Of a stretch of 64,000 bases of DNA, positions 16,789-27,400 are shown piece by piece. Every line of letters begins with the position of its first letter. Positions within the stretch are counted from its first letter, which is position 1. The DNA is taken from NCBI RefSeq assembly GCF_027625995.1, contig NZ_CP115396.1, positions 2,728,001 through 2,792,000 of the forward strand. The letters run 5' to 3'. Below the pieces are notes generated by a model. The model did not search any database and was not told the DNA's origin. It worked only from the letters and a program-made list of their open reading frames with translations. The position numbers were made by a program, and so were the translations under genes. This stretch comes from Hymenobacter yonginensis (lineage in GTDB: Bacteria > Bacteroidota > Bacteroidia > Cytophagales > Hymenobacteraceae).

Positions 16789-16954
16789 AATTGCACTATG
16801 GTCTTTAGTTGCATTTTACCTTTTATAACTATTTCAATATACCTAATATAACGCGCTAAACACGCATTTTCTCTACACATAGAATAAAATCTATGATATT
16901 ATCCCGCTACGCTCCTTTCTCCCAATTCGATTCTTCCTGCTTTTGACTGCCAAG
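16789..16954 (+). other. AT-rich leader before the MoxR gene
   Basis: A 166-base interval clearly richer in A/T than its surroundings, with TACCTTTT (about 16816) resembling a -7 box and a palindrome CATAGA-N6-TCTATG (16878-16895). It probably holds a promoter or control site for moxR-DUF58 inside the gene run. No ORF is evident. Confidence 0.4.
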
Positions 16955-18010
<1,056 letters not shown>

Positions 18011-18061
18011 CCCATTGCCATTGCTACGCTTCTCTCGCAATAGCGGGTCAGAACAGCTTAT

Positions 18062-19417
18062 ATGAAATCCTTCTTTCTCACCCGCCGCTTCTTTCTGCTG
18101 CTCACCGCTCTTATCCTGGGGCTGGTGGTGGCGTTTTTTCTGCCGGGCTGGCTGGCGCTGGTGCAGCTGGCGCTGGGCTTGCTGCTGGTGCTGCTGGCCC
18201 TGGATGTGCTGCTGCTCTACGCCCCGGCCAAAGGCGGCGCCGGCCACCTGTTCGGGCGGCGGGTGCTGGGCGATAAGCTGGCCAACGGCTCCGACAACGA
18301 CATCAGCCTCTACCTCGAAAACCACTACCGCTTCCCGGTCAGCACCAAAACCATCGACGAGATTCCGCACCAGTTTCAGCGCCGCGACGTGCTGTTTTGG
18401 GCCGCTATCCGGCCGGGCGAGACGCAGGTAATCCGGTATCAGCTGCGGCCGGTGAAGCGCGGCGAGTACGAGTTTGGAGCCTTGAACGTGTACGTGGCCT
18501 CGCCGCTGGGGCTGGTGCGGCGGCGCTTCCAGTTTGATGAGAAACGGGTGGTGCCGGTGTATCCGTCGTTTCTACAGATGCGGCAGTACGAGCTGCTGGC
18601 CATCAGCAACCGCCTGACGGAAGTGGGCGTGAAGCGCATCCGGCGGGTCGGGCACAGCATGGAGTTTGAGCAGATCCGGCCCTACGTGCCCGGCGACGAC
18701 CCGCGCTCCATCAACTGGAAAGCCACCGCCCGCCGCACCACCACCGGCCATGCCGCTGACTCCTTGGTGGTGAATCACTTTCAGGACGAGCGTGCCCAGC
18801 AGGTGTACTGCCTGATTGATAAGGGCCGCGTGATGCGCATGCCGTTCGAAGGCTTGAGCCTCCTGGACTACGCCATCAATGCTACGCTGGTGGTCAGCAA
18901 CATTGCCATCCTTAAGCACGACAAGGCCGGCCTGATTACCTTCTCGCACCAGCCCGGCACGGTACTACCCGCCGACCGGCGCGGCGGCCATATGCGCAAG
19001 CTGCTAGAGGTGCTGTACCGGCAGCGCACCAAGTACCTCGAAACCGACTACGAGCGGCTGTACATCAGCGTCAAAAACAACGTCCGGCAGCGCAGCCTGC
19101 TGATTCTGTTCACCAATTTCGAGACGCTGAGCGGCATGCAGCGCCAGCTGCCCTACCTGCGCCGCCTCGCCAAAGACCACCTGCTGCTGGTGGTATTCTT
19201 TGAAAACACCGAACTGCGCGAGTTTCTGGACGCCTCCGCCGCCACGCCCCAGGACGTATACAACCAAACCATTGCCGAGAAATTCGCGCAGGAAAAGCGC
19301 CAGATCGTGCGCGAGCTGAACCGCTACGGCATCCACGCCCTACTCACGGCCCCGCAAAACCTGACGGTGAACACCATCAACAAATACCTGGAGTTCAAGG
19401 CAAGGGGGCTGATATAA
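18062..19417 (+). CDS. DUF58 domain-containing protein
   Basis: 451 residues. Two N-terminal membrane helices (about 10-55) are followed by a beta-rich segment and the DUF58 signature EQIRPYVPGDDPRSINWKAT (about residues 203-222). A VWA-like fold follows: VYCLIDKGRVMRMPFEGLSL has lost the full MIDAS DxSxS, and there are later RSLLILFTNFE and LLLVVFF strands. Partner of the MoxR ATPase. Its TAA stop is the first codon of a large inverted repeat. The function is unknown, but the MoxR-DUF58 pair is widely conserved. Confidence 0.93.
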   Translation: MKSFFLTRRFFLLLTALILGLVVAFFLPGWLALVQLALGLLLVLLALDVLLLYAPAKGGAGHLFGRRVLGDKLANGSDNDISLYLENHYRFPVSTKTIDEIPHQFQRRDVLFWAAIRPGETQVIRYQLRPVKRGEYEFGALNVYVASPLGLVRRRFQFDEKRVVPVYPSFLQMRQYELLAISNRLTEVGVKRIRRVGHSMEFEQIRPYVPGDDPRSINWKATARRTTTGHAADSLVVNHFQDERAQQVYCLIDKGRVMRMPFEGLSLLDYAINATLVVSNIAILKHDKAGLITFSHQPGTVLPADRRGGHMRKLLEVLYRQRTKYLETDYERLYISVKNNVRQRSLLILFTNFETLSGMQRQLPYLRRLAKDHLLLVVFFENTELREFLDASAATPQDVYNQTIAEKFAQEKRQIVRELNRYGIHALLTAPQNLTVNTINKYLEFKARGLI

Positions 19418-19552
19418 TCACGGATTTTTGCGAATTAAACGGATTAGTCGGATTTCGTGGACGGCGCGCCGTGGCAGGGTTCTGCTACCTCTATAGGCGC
19501 TGACGACTACAAAATCCGACCAATCCATTTAATCCGCAAAAATCCGTGATTA
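19415..19552. repeat. Inverted element whose ends are the stop codons of two convergent genes
   Basis: The left arm (19415-19456) begins TAATCACGGATTTTTGCG; the right arm (19511-19552) is its reverse complement with about four mismatches over 42 bases. The first three bases of the left arm are the stop of the DUF58 gene. The last three bases of the right arm are the stop of the minus-strand membrane-protein gene. The centre contains CGTGGACGGCGCG, also found in the related copy at 63176-63237. The paired arms could form a terminator-like hairpin. Confidence 0.9.
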
Positions 19553-21352
19553 GTCGAATGCCTCCAGCCGGGCATTGTCTAGGAGCAGGTTGGCGCTAGT
19601 GCCGTAGTAGAGGAAGGTGATGGAGACGTTGTCAAAATCGGCTTGCGGGGGGCGCATATCGAAGTGCAGCTCGCGGGGCCAGCCGCCTTCCAGGGCCCGC
19701 TGCAGGCGCACAGTGCGCTCCTTCACCACCTCCTGGCCGCGGCGGAAGCGCACCACGTACTGCGTCATGCGGTTCATGTCCCACTCGGTCTGGTCGGCGC
19801 GGGCCTGGGCGGAGGCGCGCACCCAGGTGAACTGGCCGGGCTGGACTGGTACCGTCCATTCGGTGCTGTGCGGGTGCTGGGCGTCGAGGGCCAGGGAGCA
19901 GGCACCTTGCAGGGCCGGTGTGCCGCAGAGGCCCGGCGCGGGCTGCTCGAAATCCTGCTGCCACAGCACGCGGGTGTTGCGGGCTTCGCCCGTGAATTCG
20001 GAGTTGCTGTCGAGCAGCAGACGGGTTTCGGGGGGCACTTCGTAGCGGAACAGGATGTGGCGCAGGTAGGTGCGGTTCATGTCGCCGGCTGCCAGCAGGC
20101 CCTGGCCGCCGGGAATGGCCATCTGCGTCAGCCAGTAGCCGTAAGCGCAGCCCAGCAGCAGCAGCGGCGCAGCGGCCACGGCCCAGCGCGGCCGGGCCAG
20201 CAGCCAGCGCAGGGCAGCGGCCAGCGGCCAGGCCAGCACGGCGTAGCTGTCAATCATGGCGCGCGCACCCAGTCCGCCGCCGTATAGCCATTCGTTCCAG
20301 GCAAACGTGACGTAGGTGAACAGCACCGTGAACACCAGCAGCGGCCAGAACGCCGCCGGCTGCTGCCGCCGCAGCGGCCCGAAGCCCAGCAGCGCCACCA
20401 CCAGCACCGGCGAGTACATCAGCCAGCCCGTCCGGAAGCTGAAGATGCCCTCGAACAGGTGTGGCTTCAGCCAGTTGAAGCCTTGCTCCTGGTAGCTGTA
20501 CACGATCCAGCGGCCAGTAGCATACTGCCAGTACAGCGGCTGCAGACTCAGCAGCACGCCGCCGGCCACCGCCGCCACCAGCAGCAAAAGCCAGTGCTGC
20601 CGCCAGAACGTGAGCCGCTCCCGTAGCGCCACCCGCGTGCCCAGCCCCCACAGCAGCGGCAGCAGCACCGCCAGCAGCGCCGTGGGCCGCGTGAGCGTCA
20701 TCAGCCCGATAATGGCCCCGATACCCGCGGCCCGCACCCAGCCGGGACGCGCGTAGAAGGCGGGCGTGAGCAGCAGCAAGGCGGCGTACCAGGTCAGCAG
20801 CCAGCTGTGCGTCATGCCGGCGTGGCCGGCGCCGCTGTAGGTGAGGTAGTTGGTGCCGAGCAGCAACACCAGCAGCACGCCCGCCGTGGGCCACTCGCCA
20901 AACCGCGGCAGCAGCGCCCGCCGAATCAGCCAGAACCCCAGCACCGACACCAGCAGGCTGCCCAGCTTCACGGCCAGCTGATACGGCGCCGAAAAGCCGT
21001 CGGGCGCGTAGCCGAGCGGGGCCGCCACGGCGTGGGCCGCCAGGAAAAACGGCAGCTCCTGCAAGGCCAGGCCGGCCGGATATTTCAGCACGAAATGGCC
21101 GCTGGCGGAGTCTCGGTAGGCCTGGTAGAAATCGGGCGTGGGCGCGTAGTCGCGCATGTATGTGTCGCGGAAATTCAGCTCGCGCAGGTCGTGGTAGATG
21201 ATGGTGGCCGGCAGGTAGAGGTAGTAGCCGGAAGCATCCCAGTTTATCACCGGCGACTTATTGCCGCTCTGCGGGGCCGGATAATACCACCAGGCCAGCA
21301 CCAGCAGCAGCGCCGTGCAAACCCAGGCCGCCCATCGGGAAGGAGAAGTCAT
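19550..21352 (-). CDS. Polytopic membrane protein, GT-C glycosyltransferase-like
   Basis: 600 residues. The first helix is near residues 8-25 (WVCTALLLVLAWWYYP). A periplasmic loop with an acidic residue (NWDASGYYLYLPATIIYHDL) follows, as in GT-C enzymes, then about ten more helices up to residue 430. A C-terminal periplasmic beta-sandwich-like domain follows (QFTWVRASAQARA, NVSITFLYYGTSANLLLDNARLE). I suspect a lipid-linked-sugar glycosyltransferase, but no diagnostic catalytic motif is certain. The ATG at 21352 is chosen; the longer frame from 21514 runs through the divergent intergenic repeat. The stop codon lies in an inverted element. Confidence 0.7.
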   Translation of the reverse strand: MTSPSRWAAWVCTALLLVLAWWYYPAPQSGNKSPVINWDASGYYLYLPATIIYHDLRELNFRDTYMRDYAPTPDFYQAYRDSASGHFVLKYPAGLALQELPFFLAAHAVAAPLGYAPDGFSAPYQLAVKLGSLLVSVLGFWLIRRALLPRFGEWPTAGVLLVLLLGTNYLTYSGAGHAGMTHSWLLTWYAALLLLTPAFYARPGWVRAAGIGAIIGLMTLTRPTALLAVLLPLLWGLGTRVALRERLTFWRQHWLLLLVAAVAGGVLLSLQPLYWQYATGRWIVYSYQEQGFNWLKPHLFEGIFSFRTGWLMYSPVLVVALLGFGPLRRQQPAAFWPLLVFTVLFTYVTFAWNEWLYGGGLGARAMIDSYAVLAWPLAAALRWLLARPRWAVAAAPLLLLGCAYGYWLTQMAIPGGQGLLAAGDMNRTYLRHILFRYEVPPETRLLLDSNSEFTGEARNTRVLWQQDFEQPAPGLCGTPALQGACSLALDAQHPHSTEWTVPVQPGQFTWVRASAQARADQTEWDMNRMTQYVVRFRRGQEVVKERTVRLQRALEGGWPRELHFDMRPPQADFDNVSITFLYYGTSANLLLDNARLEAFD

Positions 21353-21439
21353 GAATAGGAACAATAGGGATACGCTGCCGCAAATTGCGGAAAAGCTCGC
21401 GCCTTTGCCACACATGAGTTGCGGCCGAGGCCAGACCGC

Positions 21440-21551
21440 TGTAGCGCGAAGCTTTTGCTTCGCGCACCACAGCACGTAGGCGCCGCGCAGAGTGAGTGCG
21501 ACGAATAAGGCCATTTTCCAAGGGTACGCGAAGCAAAGGCTTCGCGCTACA
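21440..21551. repeat. 25-bp inverted repeat in the divergent gap
   Basis: The arms are 21440-21464 (starting TGTAGCGCGAAGCTTTTGC) and 21527-21551 (ending GGCTTCGCGCTACA). They are reverse complements with one mismatch, 62 bases apart. Each arm itself carries the short palindrome GCGAAGC..GCTTCGC. It lies in the 291-base gap between the minus-strand membrane-protein gene (start 21352) and the GH20 gene (start 21644). Nothing else is seen in that gap except the -7 box near 21610. Confidence 0.85.
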
Positions 21552-21609
21552 ATCGTTCAAGCCCGGCACGAATGGTGCATAGCAACACCTGTCGATTCGG
21601 CGGGTGCCG

Positions 21610-21617
21610 TATCTTTC
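21610..21617 (+). promoter_or_regulatory. -7 box (TATCTTTC) upstream of the GH20 gene
   Basis: One mismatch from TAnnTTTG, 26 bases before the ATG at 21644. No -33 box is recognisable. Confidence 0.4.
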
Positions 21618-21643
21618 GCCCCCACCCTGCTCTTTTGCTGCTT

Positions 21644-23713
21644 ATGCTTTTCCGCTTTTTCGCTGTGCTGCTGCTGGCTGCGCTGGTGCCCGCCGGCCCG
21701 CTGCAGGCGCAGGCCGTTGCCCCAGTCGCTACTCGCAATCTGCTGCCGGTGCCTACCTCCGTACGCTGGGGAACGGGCAGTTTGGGTGCCAGACTGGCAC
21801 TGCGGCCCCTGCTTACCGGCCCCGCCGATCCACTGCTGAAGGCCGCCGTTGGGCGTACGCTGGACCGGCTGCGCCGCAACGGCAGCGCCCTGCCCGCCGG
21901 CAGCCCGGCAGCCGCGCCTTTGCAGATTCGCTACGGCCGCGTGGGTTTGCCCGAGCTGCAGGACGAGGAGCGCTACAGCCTCCGCGTGACGCCCACCGGC
22001 GTGCTGATTGACGCGCCCACCACGCTGGGCGTGCTGCGGGCCCTGGCCACACTGGAGCAGCTGCCGCAGCCCGACGGCCGCCGCACGGTGCTGCCCGAAG
22101 TGGACATCCAGGACCAGCCGCGCTTTGTGTGGCGGGGCTTGCTGATTGACGCGGCCCGCCACTTCATGCCGGTGTCGGTCATTAAGCGCAACCTCGACGC
22201 CATGGCCGCGGTGAAGCTGAACGTGCTGCACTGGCACCTCGCCGACGACCAGGGCTTTCGGGTGGAAAGCCGCACGCTGCCGCGCCTGCACGAGGTCAGC
22301 GGGCAGCACTACAGCCAGGCGCAGGTGCGCGAGGTGCTGCGCTACGCCGCCGCCCGCGGCATCCGGGTGCTGCCCGAGTTCGACGTGCCCAGCCACACCA
22401 TTGCCTGGATGGCGGCCTACCCGCAGCTGGCCTCCAACGACTCCATCTACGGCGTGTACCAGAGCTGGCGCACCGCCAACCTCGCCATCGACCCCACCAA
22501 GGAAACCACCTACGCCCTGCTCGACACGCTGTTCCGGGAAATGACGGCGCTGTTTCCGGACCCCTATTTCCACATTGGCGGCGACGAAAACGACGGGCGG
22601 CAGTGGCGCAAGAGTGCGCGCATCATGGAGTTTGCCCGCGTCAACGGCATGCTGAAAGCCGATAAATCCCTCGATAAGCACGCCCTGCAAACCTACTTCA
22701 ACCGCCGGGTGCTGGCCATCGTCACGAAGTACAACAAGAAGATGGTGGGCTGGGACGAAATCCTGGGCCCCGGCCTGCCGCAGAACGCCGTTATCCAAAG
22801 CTGGCGCGGCAAAAAGGGCCTCTACGATGCCGCCAAAGCCGGTAACCCGGCCCTGCTGTCCAGCGGCTACTACCTCGACCTCTACCTGACGGCCGCCAGC
22901 AGCTACACCACCGACCCGCTCCCCGCCGACAACCCGCTCACGCCCGAGCAGCAGGCCCTGATTCTGGGCGGCGAGGCCACGATGTGGAGCGAGTTTGCCG
23001 ACAGCGTGGTTATCGATTCGCGCATCTGGCCCCGCGGCGCGGCCGTGGCCGAGCGGCTGTGGTCGGCGCGCACGGTGCAGGACGTGCCGGATATGTACCG
23101 CCGGCTGGAGTTCGTGGCGGGGCAGCTGGAGAAGCTGGGCTTGCAGCACCGCCGCGCGCCGCTGCAGCTGCTCCGGCAACTCGCCGGCCCCGATCCGGCC
23201 GCGCTGGCGCCGTTGCGCACCTTTGCGGCCGTGCTGGAGCCCGTGAAGGAATACAAGCGCCACTTCCAGGGATTTACCTACACCCCCGGCACGCCCCTCA
23301 CCCGCCTCGTCGATGCCGCACCGGCTGAATCGGACGTGGCGCGGCAGTTCAGCTGGCGCGTGGATTCGCTGCTGGCCCTGCGCCCCGCCAAAACCGCCGC
23401 CCTGCCCCGCACCGCCCCCGCCCGCGACCTGCACAAGCGCCTGCGCACGCAGCTGGAACTCTGGCAAACCAACGACCCGCGCCTGCAGCCGCTGCTGCTC
23501 ACCTCTCCTACCCTCACCGAGTACGCTCCGCTTTCCGGACAGCTGCGCCTGCTGGCCGCGCTGGGCCTGGAGCGCCTCACGCAGCTGGAGCGCGGCACCG
23601 CGCCGTCGGCTGCGTGGCTGGCCGCCGCCCAGAAGCAGCTGGACGCCGCCAAAGCTCCCGCCGGCCAGACGGAGCTGGCGGTAGTGGCCGGGTTCCGGAA
23701 GCTGCTGCTGTAG
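21644..23713 (+). CDS. Beta-N-acetylhexosaminidase (GH20)
   Basis: 689 residues, exported (signal peptide MLFRFFAVLLLAALVPAG.. to about residue 24). The order of domains is a GH20b-like N-terminal domain (about 30-160) and a catalytic TIM barrel. The barrel shows RGLLIDAARHFMPVSVIKRNLD, KLNVLHWHLADDQGFRVE, and the catalytic pair Asp314-Glu315 in HIGGDEN. GGEATMWSEF and RIWPRGAAVAERLWS are also typical. A C-terminal helical region follows. It removes terminal GlcNAc or GalNAc from chitin- or glycan-derived substrates; the exact substrate is not visible. The ATG at 21644 is chosen for the clean signal peptide. Confidence 0.95.
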   Translation: MLFRFFAVLLLAALVPAGPLQAQAVAPVATRNLLPVPTSVRWGTGSLGARLALRPLLTGPADPLLKAAVGRTLDRLRRNGSALPAGSPAAAPLQIRYGRVGLPELQDEERYSLRVTPTGVLIDAPTTLGVLRALATLEQLPQPDGRRTVLPEVDIQDQPRFVWRGLLIDAARHFMPVSVIKRNLDAMAAVKLNVLHWHLADDQGFRVESRTLPRLHEVSGQHYSQAQVREVLRYAAARGIRVLPEFDVPSHTIAWMAAYPQLASNDSIYGVYQSWRTANLAIDPTKETTYALLDTLFREMTALFPDPYFHIGGDENDGRQWRKSARIMEFARVNGMLKADKSLDKHALQTYFNRRVLAIVTKYNKKMVGWDEILGPGLPQNAVIQSWRGKKGLYDAAKAGNPALLSSGYYLDLYLTAASSYTTDPLPADNPLTPEQQALILGGEATMWSEFADSVVIDSRIWPRGAAVAERLWSARTVQDVPDMYRRLEFVAGQLEKLGLQHRRAPLQLLRQLAGPDPAALAPLRTFAAVLEPVKEYKRHFQGFTYTPGTPLTRLVDAAPAESDVARQFSWRVDSLLALRPAKTAALPRTAPARDLHKRLRTQLELWQTNDPRLQPLLLTSPTLTEYAPLSGQLRLLAALGLERLTQLERGTAPSAAWLAAAQKQLDAAKAPAGQTELAVVAGFRKLLL

Positions 23714-23770
23714 CGCACATATTCACTAACTGCAAGCCGGCACACTCCGCAACGCTTCCTCTGTCTTCAT

Positions 23771-24316
23771 CTACAGAATGGTATAGAGATGCGGCCGATG
23801 GTATGTGAAACTTGTTTGGCCGATATGAATGGCCTGAGGCTGATTTTGCAAATCAGTAACATACAGAACGAATGTTCCCGCTAATACTTGCTGCCTCCTC
23901 AGCTTGGCTATTGGGCGCGTTGTGCATTGTACGCGGTACACATCTGGAGAATAGGAACGGATGCCCATGTCGCCGGCCCGGATAACGGCTACCCCAGAAC
24001 CGAGAGGCTGTTGGCCGTTCATCAGCGCATAGCGCACGGAGTCCAGCCGCAGATATTGCCTCGTGCTGGTATGGAAATCAATATCCATAATGCAGCTGTC
24101 GGAGCGGGAGATTTCCCAGGCTGTCAGCGGTAAGGGCAGGAAGCTCGTGGCGTGCAGCAGTTCAATGCGAATGTGCGATTTACCCGTTTGCGTAACTTCC
24201 GGCGGCTGGTGCCACACCCACGATTCCGGCTTGCGCCACGCCACGCAGCCGCCTGCCAAAGCACCGTATAGCAATAGAGCCATTGTCCCCAACTTTCCTG
24301 CTATTCTCCGATTCAT
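23771..24316 (-). CDS. Hypothetical lipoprotein
   Basis: 181 residues. MNRRIAGKLGTMALLLYGAL leads to the lipobox LAGGC (Cys24), so it should be lipid-anchored. The mature part is short and probably beta-rich (IRIELLHATSFLPLPLTAWE, GTFVLYVTDLQNQ). No family is recognised. The ATG at 24316 is preferred; the frame from 24403 adds a hydrophobic but atypical N-terminus. Base composition is less GC-rich than the flanking genes, which may indicate a recent arrival. Converges on the GH20 gene. Confidence 0.65.
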   Translation of the reverse strand: MNRRIAGKLGTMALLLYGALAGGCVAWRKPESWVWHQPPEVTQTGKSHIRIELLHATSFLPLPLTAWEISRSDSCIMDIDFHTSTRQYLRLDSVRYALMNGQQPLGSGVAVIRAGDMGIRSYSPDVYRVQCTTRPIAKLRRQQVLAGTFVLYVTDLQNQPQAIHIGQTSFTYHRPHLYTIL

Positions 24317-24412
24317 ACGCAACGTCAGTATCTGATAAATCACCAAACTTAGGCATGTGCTGAGTATGTCGTTTAAGATACTGATGCACCAGATAGCGCC
24401 CAACTATCCGAC

Positions 24413-27400
24413 CTAAAACAGCACCGACACCTGCATCCGCCCAGTGTGCACGGCGCCTATGCCGTTGGCTTTGCGGCCGTCGTAGGCTAGGCTCAGGTTA
24501 AGGCCGTTGCTGAGGCGCTGCTCGGCGTTCAGGTTCCAGGTGAAGTTGCTGCCGGGGCGCAGGGCGTTCAGGATTTCCAGGCCCACCACCGAGTCCTGGG
24601 AGCCGTCGAAGCTGATACGCACGTAGCGCGTGGTGGCCGTGATGGTGCGCTTGCTGACCTGGCTGATGCGGGTTTCTATACCCAGCTCGTCGAAGACGCC
24701 GCGGGCCTTGTTGGCATCGTTGATGGGCGCGACGTTGTTTTTGTCGGTGCGCAGGTAGGTGCCGGTGAAGCGGAAGGTGCCGTTGGGCTGGTAGCTGATT
24801 TCGGGAGCCACCTCGTAGGCCAGCACCCGGAAATTGCGGGTTTCCAGGTACGTGGAGCTGTTTTGCCGGATGGTGCGGCTCAGGTTCAGGCGGCCCGTAA
24901 ACGACTGCGCCAGCGTGCGGCGCAGCAGCAGGCTTTGGGCCGCCAGGTTGCGGATGTCGGAGCCCTGCGTGAGCAGCACTTTCTGCTGGGTTTGCTGCAC
25001 GGTCATTTCCGCCCCGAAAATGGGATTGGACCGGTTGAAGTACAGCGTATTGCGCAGCAGCTTGTTGAGGCTCAGCAGCAACGAGTCCTCAGTCTGAAAC
25101 GCAAAAGGGTTAAGGCGCGACGACAGGCTGTTATCCGTCGTGCGGCGGTCCAGCGTGACGGTGCTGATGGCCGAGAAGCGGGCCGCGGCGGCGCGCCAGC
25201 CGCCAGCTTCGCGCCAGGCGCGCGGGGCGCTGGTTGTGAGGCGGTAGCTGAAGCGGTTGGTGAAGGCCAGAATGTAGTCGTCGGTGGGCAGGTACACCTT
25301 GATGTGGGTGCGGTAGACGGCGTCCGAGGTCTGGGCTTCCAGGAATTCGTCGCGGTCCTCGGTGTTGTTGCCGTTGGTGTCGCCGCCGTAGTAGTGCGTG
25401 CCCTGGCCGTTGGGCACGGCCACGAAGGCGTAGTCGCGCTTCAGCTCGCGGCCGGTAGCCACCTGGTAGCTCAGCTCGGAGCGAATCTGGTTTTGCAGCA
25501 AGCTGGCGTTCCAGTCGATTTTGGCCAGCACGTTGCGCTGGCGGGCGCTGTCGCGCACGGCCAGGTTGCGGTAGGTGGCCAGGATGGCCAGGTCCTGGCT
25601 TTTGCCGAGGCGCGTGGTCATGGTGCCCTGCCAGGTCTGGGCGGTGCTGCGCGGCTGGATGGCGGTTTGCTCGGGGTTGGGCGTCTGGTCGCGGCGGAAT
25701 GTGTAGTCGGCGCGGAAACGGGTTCGGGCCGAGTCCTGGCTTTGCAGGAACACGTTGTGCTCGTCGAAGTAGTTGGCCGACGTGACGGAGTCGCCGGCGG
25801 GCAGCGCCACCCGGTTTTTGTCGAAGCGGTAGGCGTAGCCGGGCACGATGGGCGCGCCCACGTAGCGCGCCGCCGCCTCTCCCCGCGCCCAGCGCGACTC
25901 CTTGCGCCCCGCCTGCGAGTTCAGCAGAAACAAGCTGCCGCGCAGCTGCACGTCGCCGACCTGGCGGGCGGCATCCAGCCAGTGCTGCAGCCCGCTCACC
26001 TCCCCCGACCGAAACCGGCGGCTGAGGCGGTAGTTGACGGCGTTGTTTTCGTCTTTGGCCGCGCCCACCGCAAAGTTCAGAATGTTGTCGGCGTGGGCCT
26101 CGCGGCGGGTGGCGTTGCCCTGCACGGTGCTGGCGGTGCTCCAGTTGCGGTCAAACTCGATGTCGCGGAACCGGTCCACGGGCGCGAACCGGCTGCTGGT
26201 GTACTCGTAGTCGAGGGCGCTGCGGAAGCGGTAGTCGCGCAGGAAACCCAGGCCGGGCAGGCGGCGGTCCTGCACGGCGTAGCCCACGCGCATGGCCTGG
26301 CCCTTGTCGGAAGCCGGCGAAAAGCGGTTCAGATCCAGCTCCGACACGGCCACATCCACGAACACCGAGGCCGTGGAATCCAACTGAAAGCTGGCCCCGC
26401 CGGACACAATCTGCTTGAGCAGCGGCGCCGGCAGCAGCCGGATGGGCGCGTAGCGGCCCTGCCGCACGCCGGCCACCGGCGCCACAAACTCAAACACCCG
26501 CCCGTTGGCGCCCGGAAAGCGGGTGCTAAGGTTGTAGTCGCCGTTGCCGGGGCCCACCTCCGTGAAGCGTACGTTGTACACGTCGCGCGTGGAGTCGGCC
26601 GGGTACGTGAATACCTCCACGGGCAGGCCGTTGATGGTACGGATTTCGCGGTTGTAGAGCACCTGCGTGCGGGTGTAGGCCACGGGGCTGCCGCCGCCGG
26701 GCGTGCTGGCCTGCGCCACATTGTCGGGCAGCTCGCGCAAGCGGCGGCGGTCCACGCTGTCGAGCTGGAGGTTGGGCGAGTTGTCGGGGTTGTCGGCTTC
26801 GCGGTAGAAGTTGGCGTGCACGTTCAGGCGGCCCGCCTGCTGGTAGTGGCTGGCGTGGTAGAGCGAGCGGGCGTAGTTGAAATCGGAATACTCGAAGTCA
26901 ATCTTGATGCGCGAATTGCGGGTAATCAGGTGCTGGGGCGAGAACGTGACTTCGGCCTGGTTGTAGTCGATGACGTAGTCGTTGTCGAAGCCGCGCGTCA
27001 TCAGGCGCCCGTCCAGATACACCCGCTCGGAGTTGGCCAGCACGATGATGAACTGCTCGCCGTTGGGCCCGCGCAAACGGTACGGGCCCTGCACGTTCTC
27101 AATCGGGGCCACATCAATGCTGGCAAACTTGCCCTTGGCCACGCCGCCCGCCACCGTGGTAGACGACCGAACTGGCCCGAACCGGCCGCGGCTTTCGCCT
27201 GAAACGGTGGTGCCGGCCACCTGCGGCACGCCCAAACCTACCGGCGCCAGCGGGCTGCCGGGCGCGGTGGTGGCGCCCTGCTGCCCGCCGTTGGTGATGG
27301 TGGTGGTCGAGTACGAGCCCGAACCGACGCCCGGATAGCCGCTGAGTGGTGTGAGCTGGGGCGTGCTGAAGCCGCTGAGGCCGCCCGCATTCTGCCCCAA

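Noticed and set aside
21557-23467. 636-residue minus-strand frame opposite the GH20 gene
   Set aside because: No recognisable domain; the plus strand carries all GH20 motifs.
24863-27202. 779-residue plus-strand frame inside the outer-membrane protein gene
   Set aside because: Composition is Val/Ala/Gly/Arg-rich with no motifs, as expected of a GC-rich antisense frame; the opposite strand has a signal peptide and barrel strands.
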